From Clavibacter sepedonicus (GTDB lineage Bacteria; Actinomycetota; Actinomycetes; Actinomycetales; Microbacteriaceae), in assembly GCF_000069225.1 (NCBI RefSeq), contig NC_010407.1, positions 2,728,001 to 2,792,000 on the forward strand: a DNA stretch of 64,000 bases, written 5' to 3'. The position numbers and the translations under genes were made by a program. The notes under the pieces were generated by a model that worked only from the letters and a program-made list of their open reading frames with translations, had not been told where the DNA came from and did no database searches. Below, one piece after another: positions 33,892-42,126 of this stretch. Every line of letters begins with the position of its first letter. Within the stretch, counting starts at the first letter, position 1.

Positions 33892-34958
33892 CGGATGCGC
33901 CCGAGCACGGACTCCGCGACGGGCGCGAGCTCCCGGCGGAGCGCCTCCGGCACGACCGGGTCGTCGAGGCGCGCGACGGCGGCGACCGCGAGATCCCGCG
34001 CCACGCCCTCGGCGTAGGCCCGCGCTCCCGAGCTCTCCAGCACCGAGCGGACGAGCGCCGCCTCGCCGCGGGAGAGGTCGTCCTTGCCGACGAGCGCGCT
34101 GATCTCGCCCCACTCCGACGAGCGGACGGCGTGCGCGATGAGCACCGTGCGCTTGCCCTCGCGGAGGTCGCCGAGGTTGGTCTTGCCGGTCTCCTGCTCG
34201 TCGCCGAAGACGCCGAGCACGTCGTCCACCACCTGGTACGCGATGCCGATGTCGCGGTCGAAGTCGCCGAGCGCCGCGACCACCTCGGGCCGCGCGCCCG
34301 CGAGCACGGCGCCGGCCTGCAGCGGCGCCTCGAACGAGTAGACGGCGGTCTTGAGGCGCTCCATGCGGAGGATCTCGTCGACGCTCGGCACGTCCGCGGT
34401 GAGCGAGAACTCGACGTCGATGAGCTCGCCCGCGGCCGACGCGAACACGGCGTCGTCGAGGATCTCCATCAGGTGCGACCGCGTGAGGTCGCGCACGCCG
34501 CTCGCGTCGATCAGGCGGTAGGCGTTGACGAGGGCCAGATCCCCCGCGATCACGGCGGCGGACATGCCGCGGTGCTCGGCGAGCGGCTGGGGCAGGCCCT
34601 GCGTGGTGGCGATGTCGCGGTAGGCGCCCGAGACGTTGGGGCCGCCGCGCCGGGTGAAGTCCCGGTCGATGACGTCGTCGTGGACGATGAGCGCGGTGTG
34701 GAGCATCTCGAACGCGGCGCCGACGTGGGCCGCGGCCTGCACGTCCTGGCCGCCCAGGCCGTCGTACGCGGCCATGACCATGCGCGGACGGAAGCGCTTT
34801 CCGCCTGCCGTGTTCGACTCGAGCGTGCGCCACAGCTTCACGTACTCGTCGCCCATGACCTCGGCGCGCACGAGCGAGCGGGCGAAGAACGCGTCCAGCA
34901 CGCCGTTCACATGGACCTGCCTCGATGTGGAGACGGCAGCGAGGTTGGTGGCGTCCAC
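33888..34958 (-). CDS. crtE: Geranylgeranyl diphosphate synthase CrtE
   Basis: The 356-residue polyprenyl synthase has GGKRFRPRM near the start, a first Asp-rich motif HDDVIDRD, and a second motif YQVVDDVLGVFGDEQETGKTN. It elongates IPP and allylic diphosphates to the C20 GGPP used by CrtB. The GTG start at 34958 is supported by a TAGGTT box 6 nt upstream. It is the first gene of the crt operon and is divergent from idi, with 44 bp between the starts. Confidence 0.94.
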   Translation of the reverse strand: MDATNLAAVSTSRQVHVNGVLDAFFARSLVRAEVMGDEYVKLWRTLESNTAGGKRFRPRMVMAAYDGLGGQDVQAAAHVGAAFEMLHTALIVHDDVIDRDFTRRGGPNVSGAYRDIATTQGLPQPLAEHRGMSAAVIAGDLALVNAYRLIDASGVRDLTRSHLMEILDDAVFASAAGELIDVEFSLTADVPSVDEILRMERLKTAVYSFEAPLQAGAVLAGARPEVVAALGDFDRDIGIAYQVVDDVLGVFGDEQETGKTNLGDLREGKRTVLIAHAVRSSEWGEISALVGKDDLSRGEAALVRSVLESSGARAYAEGVARDLAVAAVARLDDPVVPEALRRELAPVAESVLGRIR

Positions 34959-34964
34959 GGATGA

Positions 34965-34970
34965 AACCTA
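34965..34970 (-). promoter_or_regulatory. Leaderless-type -10 box (TAGGTT) for crtE
   Basis: On the minus strand TAGGTT at 34970-34965 lies exactly 6 nt before the crtE GTG at 34958, in the divergent crtE-idi region. Its spacing supports the GTG as the true start. Confidence 0.5.
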
Positions 34971-35002
34971 ACATCGTGGGGGTAACGGAAAGCAGGGAGC
35001 GC

Positions 35003-35575
35003 ATGCCACAGCACACCGAGCTCGTCGTCCTCTTGGACGACGACGGCGAGACCATCGGGACGGCGCCCAAGGCGACGGTCCACACCCGCGACACCGCGCT
35101 GCACCTCGCGTTCTCGTGCCACGTGTTCGACGCGGAGGGGCGGATCCTCGTCACCCGCCGCGCCATCGGCAAGCTCACCTGGCCCGGCGTCTGGACCAAC
35201 TCGTTCTGCGGACACCCCGCGCCCGACGAGGACATGCTCGAGGCCGTCCACCGCCGCGCCGAGCAGGAGCTCGGCCTCACCCTCGAGTCCGTCGAGCTGG
35301 TGCTGCCCGACTTCCGCTACCGCGCGACCGACGCGGCGGGCGTCGTCGAGAACGAGATCTGCCCGGTGTTCCGCGCGGTCGCGGCCACGCCGGTGGATCC
35401 GCGGCCCGAGGAGGTCGGCGAGTACCAGTGGGTGGATCCCGAGCAGCTCATCCCGGCGGTCGCCCACACGCCGTGGGCCTTCAGCCCGTGGCTCACGCTC
35501 CAGCTGCCGCTGCTGTACCCGGAGCACGCGGCGCACGCCGGGCTCGCGGACGCGGCGGCGGTGCCGGCCGCCTGA
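35003..35575 (+). CDS. idi: Isopentenyl-diphosphate delta-isomerase, type I
   Basis: The 190-residue Nudix-fold isomerase has TRRAIGKLTWPGVWTNSFCGHP with the catalytic Cys, the Nudix-type Glu-rich EAVHRRAEQELG helix and NEICPVF. It interconverts IPP and DMAPP and so supplies the crt pathway and CrtEb. The ATG at 35003 (MPQHTELV) follows GCAGGGAGC and is preferred over an upstream GTG frame. It is divergent from crtE. IS30 is inserted about 40 bp downstream. Confidence 0.95.
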   Translation: MPQHTELVVLLDDDGETIGTAPKATVHTRDTALHLAFSCHVFDAEGRILVTRRAIGKLTWPGVWTNSFCGHPAPDEDMLEAVHRRAEQELGLTLESVELVLPDFRYRATDAAGVVENEICPVFRAVAATPVDPRPEEVGEYQWVDPEQLIPAVAHTPWAFSPWLTLQLPLLYPEHAAHAGLADAAAVPAA

Positions 35576-35613
35576 TCCGCGGACCCGCCGACACGAGGGG
35601 CCCGGCCGCGGTG

Positions 35614-37072
35614 GGCGGATTCTCGTGGTCCCCGCAACACCCTGAGTTCAGGGGGTTGCGGGGATCGTGGTTTCGGGTGAGTTGCGGCGGGAGTTCTTCG
35701 AGGTACTGGACCGGGTCGATGGCAGCATCACGGCTGCTGCGGCTGTGGTCGGGGTGAGTCGGAACACCGCGTACGGGTGGGCGCGCACGGCTGGTGTGCG
35801 TGGGCGCGGGAAGTCCGGTACAGCGGGGCATCCAGGGCGTGGCGAGTACGAGCGGCTCCGCGTGGAGGGGATGTCCCGGCGGGTAGCCGCGTCGCGGGTC
35901 GGTGTGCATGAGCGCACTGCGCAGGACTGGGACCGCGGCTGGATGAAGCGGGGCAGTGTTCGGATTCATGCTGATGGTCGGCGGATCGAGTACAACACCG
36001 GGATGGCTACGGTCACGGGACCGCGTCTGCCCGCTGTCGACGCTGTTCTGCATCCGCGGTTCCTGACCGTGATCGAGCGGGAGACGATCGCGGATCTGCG
36101 CCGTCAGGACCTGTCGCTGCGCGCGATCGGGCGGGTTCTGGGTCGGCCGGCATCGACGATCAAACGCGAGCTCGATGCCCGCACGGTCGCGGGGACCTAC
36201 CAGCCCCACGCGGCGCACCGGGCCTGGGCAGCGAGCCGCTCTCGTCCGAAGCGGGCGAAGCTCGCTCAGGACGGGCCGCTGCGGGACTACGTCGCACGCA
36301 AGCTGATGCTGCGCTGGTCACCGGAGCAGATCTCCCGCCTGCTGGTTCGGGAGTTCCCGGGCGAGGAGAGTATGCGGGTGAGCACGGAGACGATCTACCA
36401 AGCGATCTACGTCCAGGCCCGCGGCGGACTGCGCCGCGAAGTCGCCGACGCGTTACGCACCGGCCGCACCCGCCGCAGACCCCGCACCCGCCCAGAGCAT
36501 CGCACTCAACGGTTCGTGGACCCGATGGTCATGATCGCTGACCGGCCCGCGGAGATCGAGGACCGGGCAGTCCCTGGGCATTGGGAGGGTGATCTGATCG
36601 TCGGCACGAGCTCACAGTCCGCGATCGTGACTCTGGTCGAACGCACCACCCGCTACGTCATGCTCGGCCATCTCCCCGGCGGGCATACCGCCGAGGAAGT
36701 CCGTGACGTGCTCGTGCCCTTGATCAGCACCCTGCCTGCACACCTACGTGGATCGTTGACCTGGGACCAGGGCGCTGAGATGGCGAGCCACCGCCAGATC
36801 AGCATCCAGGCCGGAATCCCGGTCTATTTCTGCGATCCGCACTCACCCTGGCAACGCGGCAGCAACGAGAACACCAACGGACTCCTGCGCCAGTACTTCC
36901 CTAAGGGCACCGATCTCGCCGCCCATACCTCCGCCGACCTCGAACATGTCGCTCAGCAGCTCAACGGCCGACCACGCAAAACGCTCGACTGGGACACCCC
37001 AGCCGAGCGAATGCGTGCTCTACTGACAACCATCTAAATCATCAGGTGTTGCGACGACCACGAGAATCCGCC
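35614..37072 (+). mobile_element. IS30-family insertion sequence
   Basis: Inverted repeats GGCGGATTCTCGTGGTC (35614-35630) and its exact complement (37056-37072) bound the element. Weaker pairing continues inward to CGCAACACC. It encodes one IS30-type transposase. I see no clear target-site duplication, so the outermost one or two bases are uncertain. It lies between idi and the GH13 gene, and does not interrupt either. Confidence 0.85.
35667..37037 (+). CDS. IS30-family transposase
   Basis: The 456-residue transposase has two N-terminal helix-turn-helix segments (residues about 10-40 and an RRQDLSLRAIGRVLGRPAST region near 145) and an IS30-type catalytic core: GHWEGDLIVG with the first Asp, LTWDQGAEMA with the second, and GSNENTNGLLRQYFPKGTDL with the Glu. 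It starts at GTG 35667. It is longer than many IS30 transposases because of an extra N-terminal DNA-binding region. It looks intact. Confidence 0.93.
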   Translation: MVSGELRREFFEVLDRVDGSITAAAAVVGVSRNTAYGWARTAGVRGRGKSGTAGHPGRGEYERLRVEGMSRRVAASRVGVHERTAQDWDRGWMKRGSVRIHADGRRIEYNTGMATVTGPRLPAVDAVLHPRFLTVIERETIADLRRQDLSLRAIGRVLGRPASTIKRELDARTVAGTYQPHAAHRAWAASRSRPKRAKLAQDGPLRDYVARKLMLRWSPEQISRLLVREFPGEESMRVSTETIYQAIYVQARGGLRREVADALRTGRTRRRPRTRPEHRTQRFVDPMVMIADRPAEIEDRAVPGHWEGDLIVGTSSQSAIVTLVERTTRYVMLGHLPGGHTAEEVRDVLVPLISTLPAHLRGSLTWDQGAEMASHRQISIQAGIPVYFCDPHSPWQRGSNENTNGLLRQYFPKGTDLAAHTSADLEHVAQQLNGRPRKTLDWDTPAERMRALLTTI

Positions 37073-37106
37073 AAGGCGAGGGGGCGTCGTGGCGTCCGGG
37101 ACGGGG

Positions 37107-38846
37107 CTACTCGCGGATCAGCCACACGGTCGTGTCCGACGGCACGGCGTCGCCGTCGAGCGGCCGGCTCGCGAGCAGCACGCGGCCCTCGGGCAGCGGA
37201 ACGGCGGACTCGCCGAGGTTCGCGATCACGGTGACGCCCGCGCTCTCGAACGCGATCACGTCGTCGCCCTCCGCCGCGATCCACTCCAGCGCGCCCAGCG
37301 CGAGGCCGTGCTCGCGACGCAGCAGCAGCGCCTCCGTGTAGAGGGAGAGGGTGGACGCGGGATCCGCCTGCTCGGTGTCGCGCGCGAAGCGGTCCCAGTC
37401 GTCGGGCTGCGGCAGCCAGCTGGCGTCGCCGTCGCTGAAGCCGTACGACGGCTTCCCGGCCTCCCACGGGATCGGCACCCGGCAGCCGTCGCGCCCGTAG
37501 CGCTCGCCCGCGGTGCGGTGGAACGTCGGATCCTGGCGCGCGGAGTCCGGCAGCCGGGTGTCCTCGGGCAGCCCGAGCTCCTCGCCCTGGTAGATGTAGG
37601 CGCTGCCGGGGAGCGCCAGCATGAGCGCGCTCGCGGCGCGGGCGCGGCGGAGGCCCAGCTCCTCGTCGACGGTCACGGTCGACTCCGGCCCGATGCCCAC
37701 GCCCTGCGGGTTCTCGCCCGAGAGCGCGAGCCGGCTGGCGTGTCGCACCACGTCGTGGTTGGAGAGCACCCACGTGCTCGGCGCGCCCACGGAGGAGAAC
37801 GTCGCGAGCGACGCGTCGATCGTCCGGCGGAGCGCGGCGGCGTCCCACGGCGTCTCGAGGTAGCTGAAGTTGAAGGCCTGGTGCATCTCATCGGGGCGCA
37901 CCCAGTCGGCGAGCTTCGCGAGCGGCTCGACCCACGCCTCGGCGACCATCGCGCGGTCGCCTTCGTAGGAGTCGAAGATCTCGCGCCACTCACGGTAGAT
38001 CTCGTGCACGCCCTCCTGCGCGAAGTACGGCGGCGGGGGAGCGGGCTGGTCGTCCACGCCGCCGGCGCCGCCCATGCTGCCCTGGCCCTCGGGCGGCGTG
38101 TAGTCGGGGAGGCCGGGCGCCTTGACCATGCCGTGCGCGACGTCCACGCGGAAGCCGTCGACGCCCCGGTCGAGCCAGAATCGGAGGATCTCGCGGAAGC
38201 GCTCGCGCACCCACGGGTTCGTCCAGTCGAGGTCGGGCTGCGACGAGTCGAACAGGTGCAGGTACCACTGGCCGGGCGTGCCGTCGGGCTCGGTGAGGCG
38301 GGTCCACGCGGGGCCGCCGAAGATCGACTCCCAGTTGTTCGGGGGCAGCTCGCCGTCTGCGCCCTTCCCGTCGCGGAGCATGTAGCGGGCGCGCTCCTCG
38401 CTGCCGACGGGCGTGGCGATCGCCTCCTGGAACCAGCGGTGCGCGGAGGAGGTGTGGTTCGGGACGATGTCGACGATGACCCGGAGGCCCAGCTCGTGCG
38501 CGCGGCGCTGCAGCCGGTCGAAGTCGTCGAGGGTGCCGAACAGCGGATCCACGTCGCAGTAGTCGGCGACGTCGTAGCCCGCGTCGTTCTGCGGGGAGAG
38601 GTAGAAGGGGGAGAGCCAGACGGCGTCGACGCCGAGCTCGCGGAGCGCGGGGAGCCGCTCGGTGATCCCGGGGAGGTCGCCGATGCCGTCGCCGTCGGAG
38701 TCGGCGAACGAGCGCGGGTAGATCTGGTAGATGACGGCGGTGCGCCACCACTCGGATCCGGTGCCGTGCTGCGGGGTGCTGTCGGGGTGGGTCGAGATGT
38801 CGTCCCGGGCAGCCGGGGAGGGGGCTGTGGGGGAGGGCGGAGTCAT
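37107..38846 (-). CDS. GH13 alpha-glucosidase
   Basis: The 579-residue glycoside hydrolase family 13 protein has region I DIVPNHTS, region II DGFRVDVAHG with the nucleophile Asp, region III MVAEAWV with the acid/base Glu, and region IV LSNHDVVRH. A WWRTAVIYQIYPRSFADSDG start and a C-terminal beta domain are typical of alpha-glucosidases acting on maltose or sucrose-like sugars; the exact substrate is uncertain. There is no signal peptide, so it is cytosolic. A TAGGCT box lies 6 nt before its ATG. Confidence 0.9.
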   Translation of the reverse strand: MTPPSPTAPSPAARDDISTHPDSTPQHGTGSEWWRTAVIYQIYPRSFADSDGDGIGDLPGITERLPALRELGVDAVWLSPFYLSPQNDAGYDVADYCDVDPLFGTLDDFDRLQRRAHELGLRVIVDIVPNHTSSAHRWFQEAIATPVGSEERARYMLRDGKGADGELPPNNWESIFGGPAWTRLTEPDGTPGQWYLHLFDSSQPDLDWTNPWVRERFREILRFWLDRGVDGFRVDVAHGMVKAPGLPDYTPPEGQGSMGGAGGVDDQPAPPPPYFAQEGVHEIYREWREIFDSYEGDRAMVAEAWVEPLAKLADWVRPDEMHQAFNFSYLETPWDAAALRRTIDASLATFSSVGAPSTWVLSNHDVVRHASRLALSGENPQGVGIGPESTVTVDEELGLRRARAASALMLALPGSAYIYQGEELGLPEDTRLPDSARQDPTFHRTAGERYGRDGCRVPIPWEAGKPSYGFSDGDASWLPQPDDWDRFARDTEQADPASTLSLYTEALLLRREHGLALGALEWIAAEGDDVIAFESAGVTVIANLGESAVPLPEGRVLLASRPLDGDAVPSDTTVWLIRE

Positions 38847-38852
38847 GCATCG

Positions 38853-38858
38853 AGCCTA
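38853..38858 (-). promoter_or_regulatory. Leaderless-type -10 box (TAGGCT) for the GH13 gene
   Basis: On the minus strand TAGGCT at 38858-38853 is 6 nt upstream of the ATG at 38846, with no Shine-Dalgarno sequence between. Confidence 0.5.
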
Positions 38859-39006
38859 GGCGACGGCCCCCGCGCGCTCCCGCCGAGCGCACGGGCGGCC
38901 ACGGCGCGGGACGCTGGATGCGGCCATGGGCGGAATAGCCGGGCCCCGGTGCGCGCTGGAGGAGGGGGCGGCCGCCGCCCCCATCACCGGACGAAGGAGA
39001 TCAGCA

Positions 39007-39945
39007 ATGACGGACCCCGCACGCGTGCCCCTCGGATCCAGCGGACTGGAGGTGCTGCCCCTGTCCTTCGGCGGCAACGTCTTCGGCTGGACCGCCGACG
39101 AGGCCACCTCGTTCCAGCTCCTCGACGCGTACACCGCCGCCGGCGGCAACTTCATCGACACAGCCGACGTGTACTCCGCGTGGAAGCCCGGCAACTCCGG
39201 CGGCGAGTCCGAGGAGATCATCGGCCGCTGGCTCGCCTCGCGCGGTCGCCCCGACGACCTCGTCATCGCCACCAAGGTCGGCGCGCACGAGGCCGCGAAG
39301 GGCACGTCGCGCGACAGCGTCCGCCGCGGCGTCGAGGCCAGCCTTCGTCGGCTCGGCGTCGACGCGATCGACCTCTACTACGCGCACGTCGACGACCAGG
39401 ACACCCCGATCGAGGAGACCGTCACGGCGCTCGCCGAGCTCGTCGCCGAGGGCAAGGTCCGCGCGATCGGCGCGTCCAACTTCACGGCCGAGCGCCTGCA
39501 GGCCGCGCTCGACGTCTCTGCCCGCGAGGGCATCGCCCGCTTCGAGGTCCTCCAGAACCGCTACAACCTCGTCGCCCGGGACGACTACGAGGGTGAGCTC
39601 GTCGACCTGCTGATCCGCGAGGGCATCGCGTCCGCCCCTTACTCGAGCCTCGCGAGCGGCTTCCTCACGGGCAAGTACCGCGGCGCGGACGTCGACAGCC
39701 CGCGCGCGGGCGCGGCCTCCAAGTACTACGACGACCACGGCCGCGCCCTGCTCGAGGTGCTGGACCGGGTCGCCGATGCGCACGGCGTCTCCGTCACCAC
39801 GGTCTCGCTCGCGTGGCTCCGGGCCCAGCCGTCGGTCACCGCGCCGATCGCGAGCGCGCGCGACCTCACGCAGCTGCCCGACCTCCTCGCCTCCGTCGAC
39901 CTCGAGCTGACGGCCGACGAGATCCGGGACCTCTCCGCGGTCTGA
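39007..39945 (+). CDS. Aldo/keto reductase
   Basis: The 312-residue TIM-barrel oxidoreductase has NFIDTADVYSAW, in which the catalytic Asp and Tyr of aldo/keto reductases occur, then the Lys in IATKVGA and the YYAHVDDQ region. NADPH-binding sequence includes GASNFTAERL and SIASARD-type C-terminal residues. The substrate is unknown. GAAGGAG lies before the ATG at 39007, which fixes the start. Confidence 0.9.
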   Translation: MTDPARVPLGSSGLEVLPLSFGGNVFGWTADEATSFQLLDAYTAAGGNFIDTADVYSAWKPGNSGGESEEIIGRWLASRGRPDDLVIATKVGAHEAAKGTSRDSVRRGVEASLRRLGVDAIDLYYAHVDDQDTPIEETVTALAELVAEGKVRAIGASNFTAERLQAALDVSAREGIARFEVLQNRYNLVARDDYEGELVDLLIREGIASAPYSSLASGFLTGKYRGADVDSPRAGAASKYYDDHGRALLEVLDRVADAHGVSVTTVSLAWLRAQPSVTAPIASARDLTQLPDLLASVDLELTADEIRDLSAV

Positions 39946-40059
39946 TCCGCGGGAGGCCGGCCGGCCGTGCCCCGGTCCGGGGCCGTCACGCGTCTCGTGG
40001 GCGGTCCCGGACCTGCTATCGTCGTATGGTTCCAGCGCGTCTCCGACGCGCCCGGGCAC

Positions 40060-40131
<72 letters not shown>

Positions 40132-40169
40132 CGATCCCTCAGGCGGCCGCGGCCGACCGCGAGGGTCAT

Positions 40170-40243
40170 GGCGGGGTAGCTCAGGTGGTTAGAGCACACG
40201 GCTCATAATCGTGGTGTCGCGGGTTCAAGTCCCGCTCCCGCTA
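40170..40243 (+). tRNA. tRNA-Met (CAT), elongator type
   Basis: The acceptor arm GGCGGGG pairs with TCCCGCT using two G-U pairs. The anticodon loop CTCATAA gives CAT. The T-arm GCGGG/CCCGC surrounds TTCAAGT. It lacks the CGCGGGG start and the run of three G-C pairs typical of initiator tRNA, so it is the elongator. Confidence 0.92.
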
Positions 40244-40282
40244 CGGAAGCGCGGATCCTCATTCGGATCCGTCCTCCTCGAT

Positions 40283-40317
40283 AGGCCCCGGACACCTCTC
40301 GCCAGGTTCCGGGGCCT
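40283..40317 (+). terminator. Terminator of the tRNA-Thr-tRNA-Met unit
   Basis: AGGCCCCGGA and its complement TCCGGGGCCT form a 10-bp stem around a roughly 15-nt loop, followed by TTTC, 40 bp after tRNA-Met. Confidence 0.7.
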
Positions 40318-40436
40318 TTCCTCTGCCCTCGTGCGGGGCCGCCGCCCTGACGCGGGGTCTCTGCCCGGCTCTGGTGCGCCCGCCGGCCGCGTGTCCTCCC
40401 GTGGCCGCTGCCCTTCCGGCGCCAGCACCCACGGCG

Positions 40437-40442
40437 TAGCCT
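40437..40442 (+). promoter_or_regulatory. Leaderless-type -10 box (TAGCCT) for the 63-residue protein
   Basis: TAGCCT ends 6 nt before the ATG at 40449, the same spacing seen for menB, crtE and others. Confidence 0.45.
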
Positions 40443-40448
40443 CCGGGC

Positions 40449-40640
40449 ATGACCCACCACGAATCCCCCGACCACCCCGACCACGCCTCGGGCGCCGAGC
40501 ACGACGACGTGCTCTACAAGACCCAGGGCAACCCCGTCCCCGACGCGCACGACGAGGAGCGCCGCGAGGCACCCGCCGGCGGCGACTACACCGCCAGCGA
40601 GTCCGAGGAGGAGAAGGAGGCGCGCGAGGGCGGCGCCTGA
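40449..40640 (+). CDS. Small acidic hypothetical protein, 63 residues
   Basis: The product is strongly acidic and hydrophilic, with no hydrophobic core. It begins MTHHESPDHPDHASGAEHDD, contains a KTQGNPVPD turn, and ends in a Glu/Lys-rich stretch. It is probably disordered in part. I recognise no function. The ATG with a TAGCCT box at 6 nt and codon composition matching the neighbours support translation. Confidence 0.6.
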   Translation: MTHHESPDHPDHASGAEHDDVLYKTQGNPVPDAHDEERREAPAGGDYTASESEEEKEAREGGA

Positions 40641-40833
40641 TCCGCACTCCGCGCACCGTGCGCACGAGGGCCGCCGCGACGCGTTCGCGGCGGCCCTCGC
40701 GCATCCCCGGGCCCGTCCTCGCGGGCCGTCGCGGGCCCTCCGGGGGGCGACACGCCGGGTCGGCATGGGCGCCGGATCCGCTCCGTCGGCCCGGATCCGC
40801 ATGACGACGCGGAAGGCGCCGCGACACGCCGAA

Positions 40834-40880
40834 CCACTAGATGTAGTGGAATGACAGGTCTGTAGTTCGGGTTATATAGT
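40834..40880 (+). promoter_or_regulatory. Promoter and palindrome for the 28-residue peptide gene
   Basis: ATGACA (40851-40856) and TATAGT (40875-40880) are separated by 18 bp, close to a housekeeping-sigma promoter. This stretch is notably AT-rich against its surroundings. A perfect palindrome CCACTA-GATG-TAGTGG (40834-40849) lies directly upstream of the -35 box and could bind a dimeric regulator. Confidence 0.55.
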
Positions 40881-40916
40881 GGAGAACCTCACCGCCCCAC
40901 CGGGTGGCCGAGCAAC

Positions 40917-40995
40917 CCGGATCCTCGCGAAGACGCGGATCCGGAGGCCATCGGGGCGAGAGCCACGAGACCTGAGGAACCGCACCGGCGGTTCC
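40917..40995 (+). other. Structured 5' untranslated region with two hairpins
   Basis: CCGGATCC...GGATCCGG (40917-40944) forms one hairpin with a roughly 12-nt loop region that can extend through a CGCG pair. GGAACCGC/GCGGTTCC (40976-40995) forms an 8-bp stem with a 4-nt loop that ends about 15 nt before the Shine-Dalgarno sequence. Such structures could control translation or stability. No known riboswitch class is recognised. Confidence 0.45.
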
Positions 40996-41020
40996 CGACC
41001 AGACACAACGGGAGGCACCC

Positions 41021-41107
41021 ATGGACTACGACAACAACGACACCGTCGGCGGCTACGCGATCCCCGTCGACCCCATGGAGCTCCTGCAGTGCGACTCCTG
41101 CCAGTAG
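41021..41107 (+). CDS. 28-residue peptide ending in CDSCQ
   Basis: ATG 41021 follows GGGAGG at a 6-nt spacing, and the frame closes in TAG at 41105-41107. The peptide has an acidic N half (MDYDNNDTVGGYAIP) and a second half, VDPMELLQCDSCQ, with two Cys spaced CxxC next to the C terminus. It lacks a signal peptide. It has its own promoter upstream and a hairpin downstream, so it is a separate transcription unit. It could be a precursor of a modified peptide, a metal- or redox-sensing peptide, or a signalling peptide. No modification or transport gene is adjacent, and no family is recognised. Confidence 0.55.
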   Translation: MDYDNNDTVGGYAIPVDPMELLQCDSCQ

Positions 41108-41136
41108 GCAGCTGACGCCGCAGCAGCGGAATCGCG

Positions 41137-41180
41137 ACGAGGGCCCCGGTCCCCACGAGAAGTGGGGGCCGGGGCTCTCG
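41137..41180 (+). terminator. Terminator after the 28-residue peptide gene
   Basis: A long GC-rich inverted repeat pairs GAGGGCCCCGGTCCCCAC with GTGGGGGCCGGGGCTC around a short loop, about 30 bp after the stop. Confidence 0.65.
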
Positions 41181-41227
41181 CGTACCCGGGGAAGGCCCCG
41201 CGCCGGGGCGCTCGCGCACCCGCCGCG

Positions 41228-41233
41228 TAGGAT
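41228..41233 (+). promoter_or_regulatory. Leaderless-type -10 box (TAGGAT) for hadA-like gene
   Basis: TAGGAT ends 6 nt before the GTG at 41240, and no Shine-Dalgarno sequence lies between. Confidence 0.5.
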
Positions 41234-41239
41234 CGTCCG

Positions 41240-41689
41240 GTGCCAGTGAATCCAGAGCTCCAGGGTCGCGTGCTCCCCGCCGCCGCCCCGTACCTGGTGG
41301 GACGCGAGAAGGTGCGCGAGTTCGCCCGCGCCGTCGGCGCCACCCACCCCGTCCACCTCGACCCCGAGGCGGCGCGCGCCGCCGGCCACGCCGATGTGGT
41401 CGCGCCGAGCACGTTCCCCGTCGTGGTGCAGGAGGCGACGCTCGCGCAGCTTCTGGCCGAGCCCGACGCCGGCATCGACTTCAGCCGCGTCGTCCACGGC
41501 GAGCAGGCCTTCACCTACTCGCGGCCCGTGGTCGCGGGCGACGAGCTGACCGCCACGCTCACCGTCACCAAGGTCGCCACGCTCGGCGGCAACGCGATGG
41601 TGACCGCCGAGTCCGCCATGGTCGACGCATCCGGCGCGCACGTCGTCACGGCCGTCTCCACCCTCGTGGTCCGCGGGGACGACGCGTGA
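41240..41689 (+). CDS. MaoC-like (R)-hydratase, N-type subunit (HadA/UPF0336-like)
   Basis: The 149-residue hot-dog-fold protein begins MPVNPELQGRVLPAAAPYLVGREKV in translation and contains DFSRVVHGEQAFTYSRPVVAGDELTATLTV, typical of the non-catalytic-type MaoC subunit (UPF0336). In actinobacteria it pairs with a MaoC partner as a hydratase/dehydratase of acyl thioesters. The start is GTG at 41240, and a TAGGAT box 6 nt upstream supports it. It overlaps the next gene by 4 nt, fitting an obligate complex. Confidence 0.82.
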   Translation: MPVNPELQGRVLPAAAPYLVGREKVREFARAVGATHPVHLDPEAARAAGHADVVAPSTFPVVVQEATLAQLLAEPDAGIDFSRVVHGEQAFTYSRPVVAGDELTATLTVTKVATLGGNAMVTAESAMVDASGAHVVTAVSTLVVRGDDA

Positions 41690-42120
41690 GCGCCGTGGCA
41701 GTGCCGGACATCGCCGACCTCGCGGTGGGCGACGTCGTGGCCGAGCGCTCCGTGCACCTCACGCGCGACTCCCTCGTCCGCTACGCGGGCGCGTCGGGCG
41801 ACTTCAACCCCATCCACTACCGCGACGACGTGGCCGCGTCGGTCGGGCTGCCGGGCGTGCTCGCCCACGGCATGCTCACGATGGGCCAGGCCGTGCAGCC
41901 CGTGGCGGACTGGGCGGGCGATCCGTCGCGCGTCGTCTCCTACGGCGTGCGGTTCACGCGGCCCGTGGTCGTGGATCCCGCCGACGGCCAGGACCTGACG
42001 GTCGTCGCCAAGATCGGCGCGATCGACGCCGAGGCGGGGACCGTGCGCATCGACATCGCCGTCTCCGTCGACGGGAAGACCGTCCTCGGCCGCGCGCAGG
42101 CGCAGGTCCGGCTGGCGTAG
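41686..42120 (+). CDS. MaoC-family (R)-enoyl hydratase/dehydratase (HadB-like)
   Basis: The 144-residue protein has the hydratase-2 motif GASGDFNPIHYRDDVA near residue 35, supplying the catalytic Asp and His, followed by GVLAHGMLTMG. It is the catalytic partner of the preceding HadA-like subunit, probably forming a heterodimeric acyl-thioester hydratase or dehydratase. The start GTG overlaps the preceding gene by 4 nt. murB follows 6 nt downstream, so the three genes form one operon. Confidence 0.87.
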   Translation: MSAVAVPDIADLAVGDVVAERSVHLTRDSLVRYAGASGDFNPIHYRDDVAASVGLPGVLAHGMLTMGQAVQPVADWAGDPSRVVSYGVRFTRPVVVDPADGQDLTVVAKIGAIDAEAGTVRIDIAVSVDGKTVLGRAQAQVRLA

Positions 42121-42126
42121 GGCCCC

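Noticed and set aside
32845..35280. An even longer frame that would extend CrtB upstream into crtE and idi
   Set aside because: The part upstream of ATG 33891 overlaps crtE in another frame and gives only Arg/Pro/Ala-rich sequence. The CrtB start with a 4-nt overlap to crtE is clear.
35605..37080. A target-site duplication next to the IS30 element
   Set aside because: The bases on the two outer sides do not match as a direct repeat beyond the inverted repeats.
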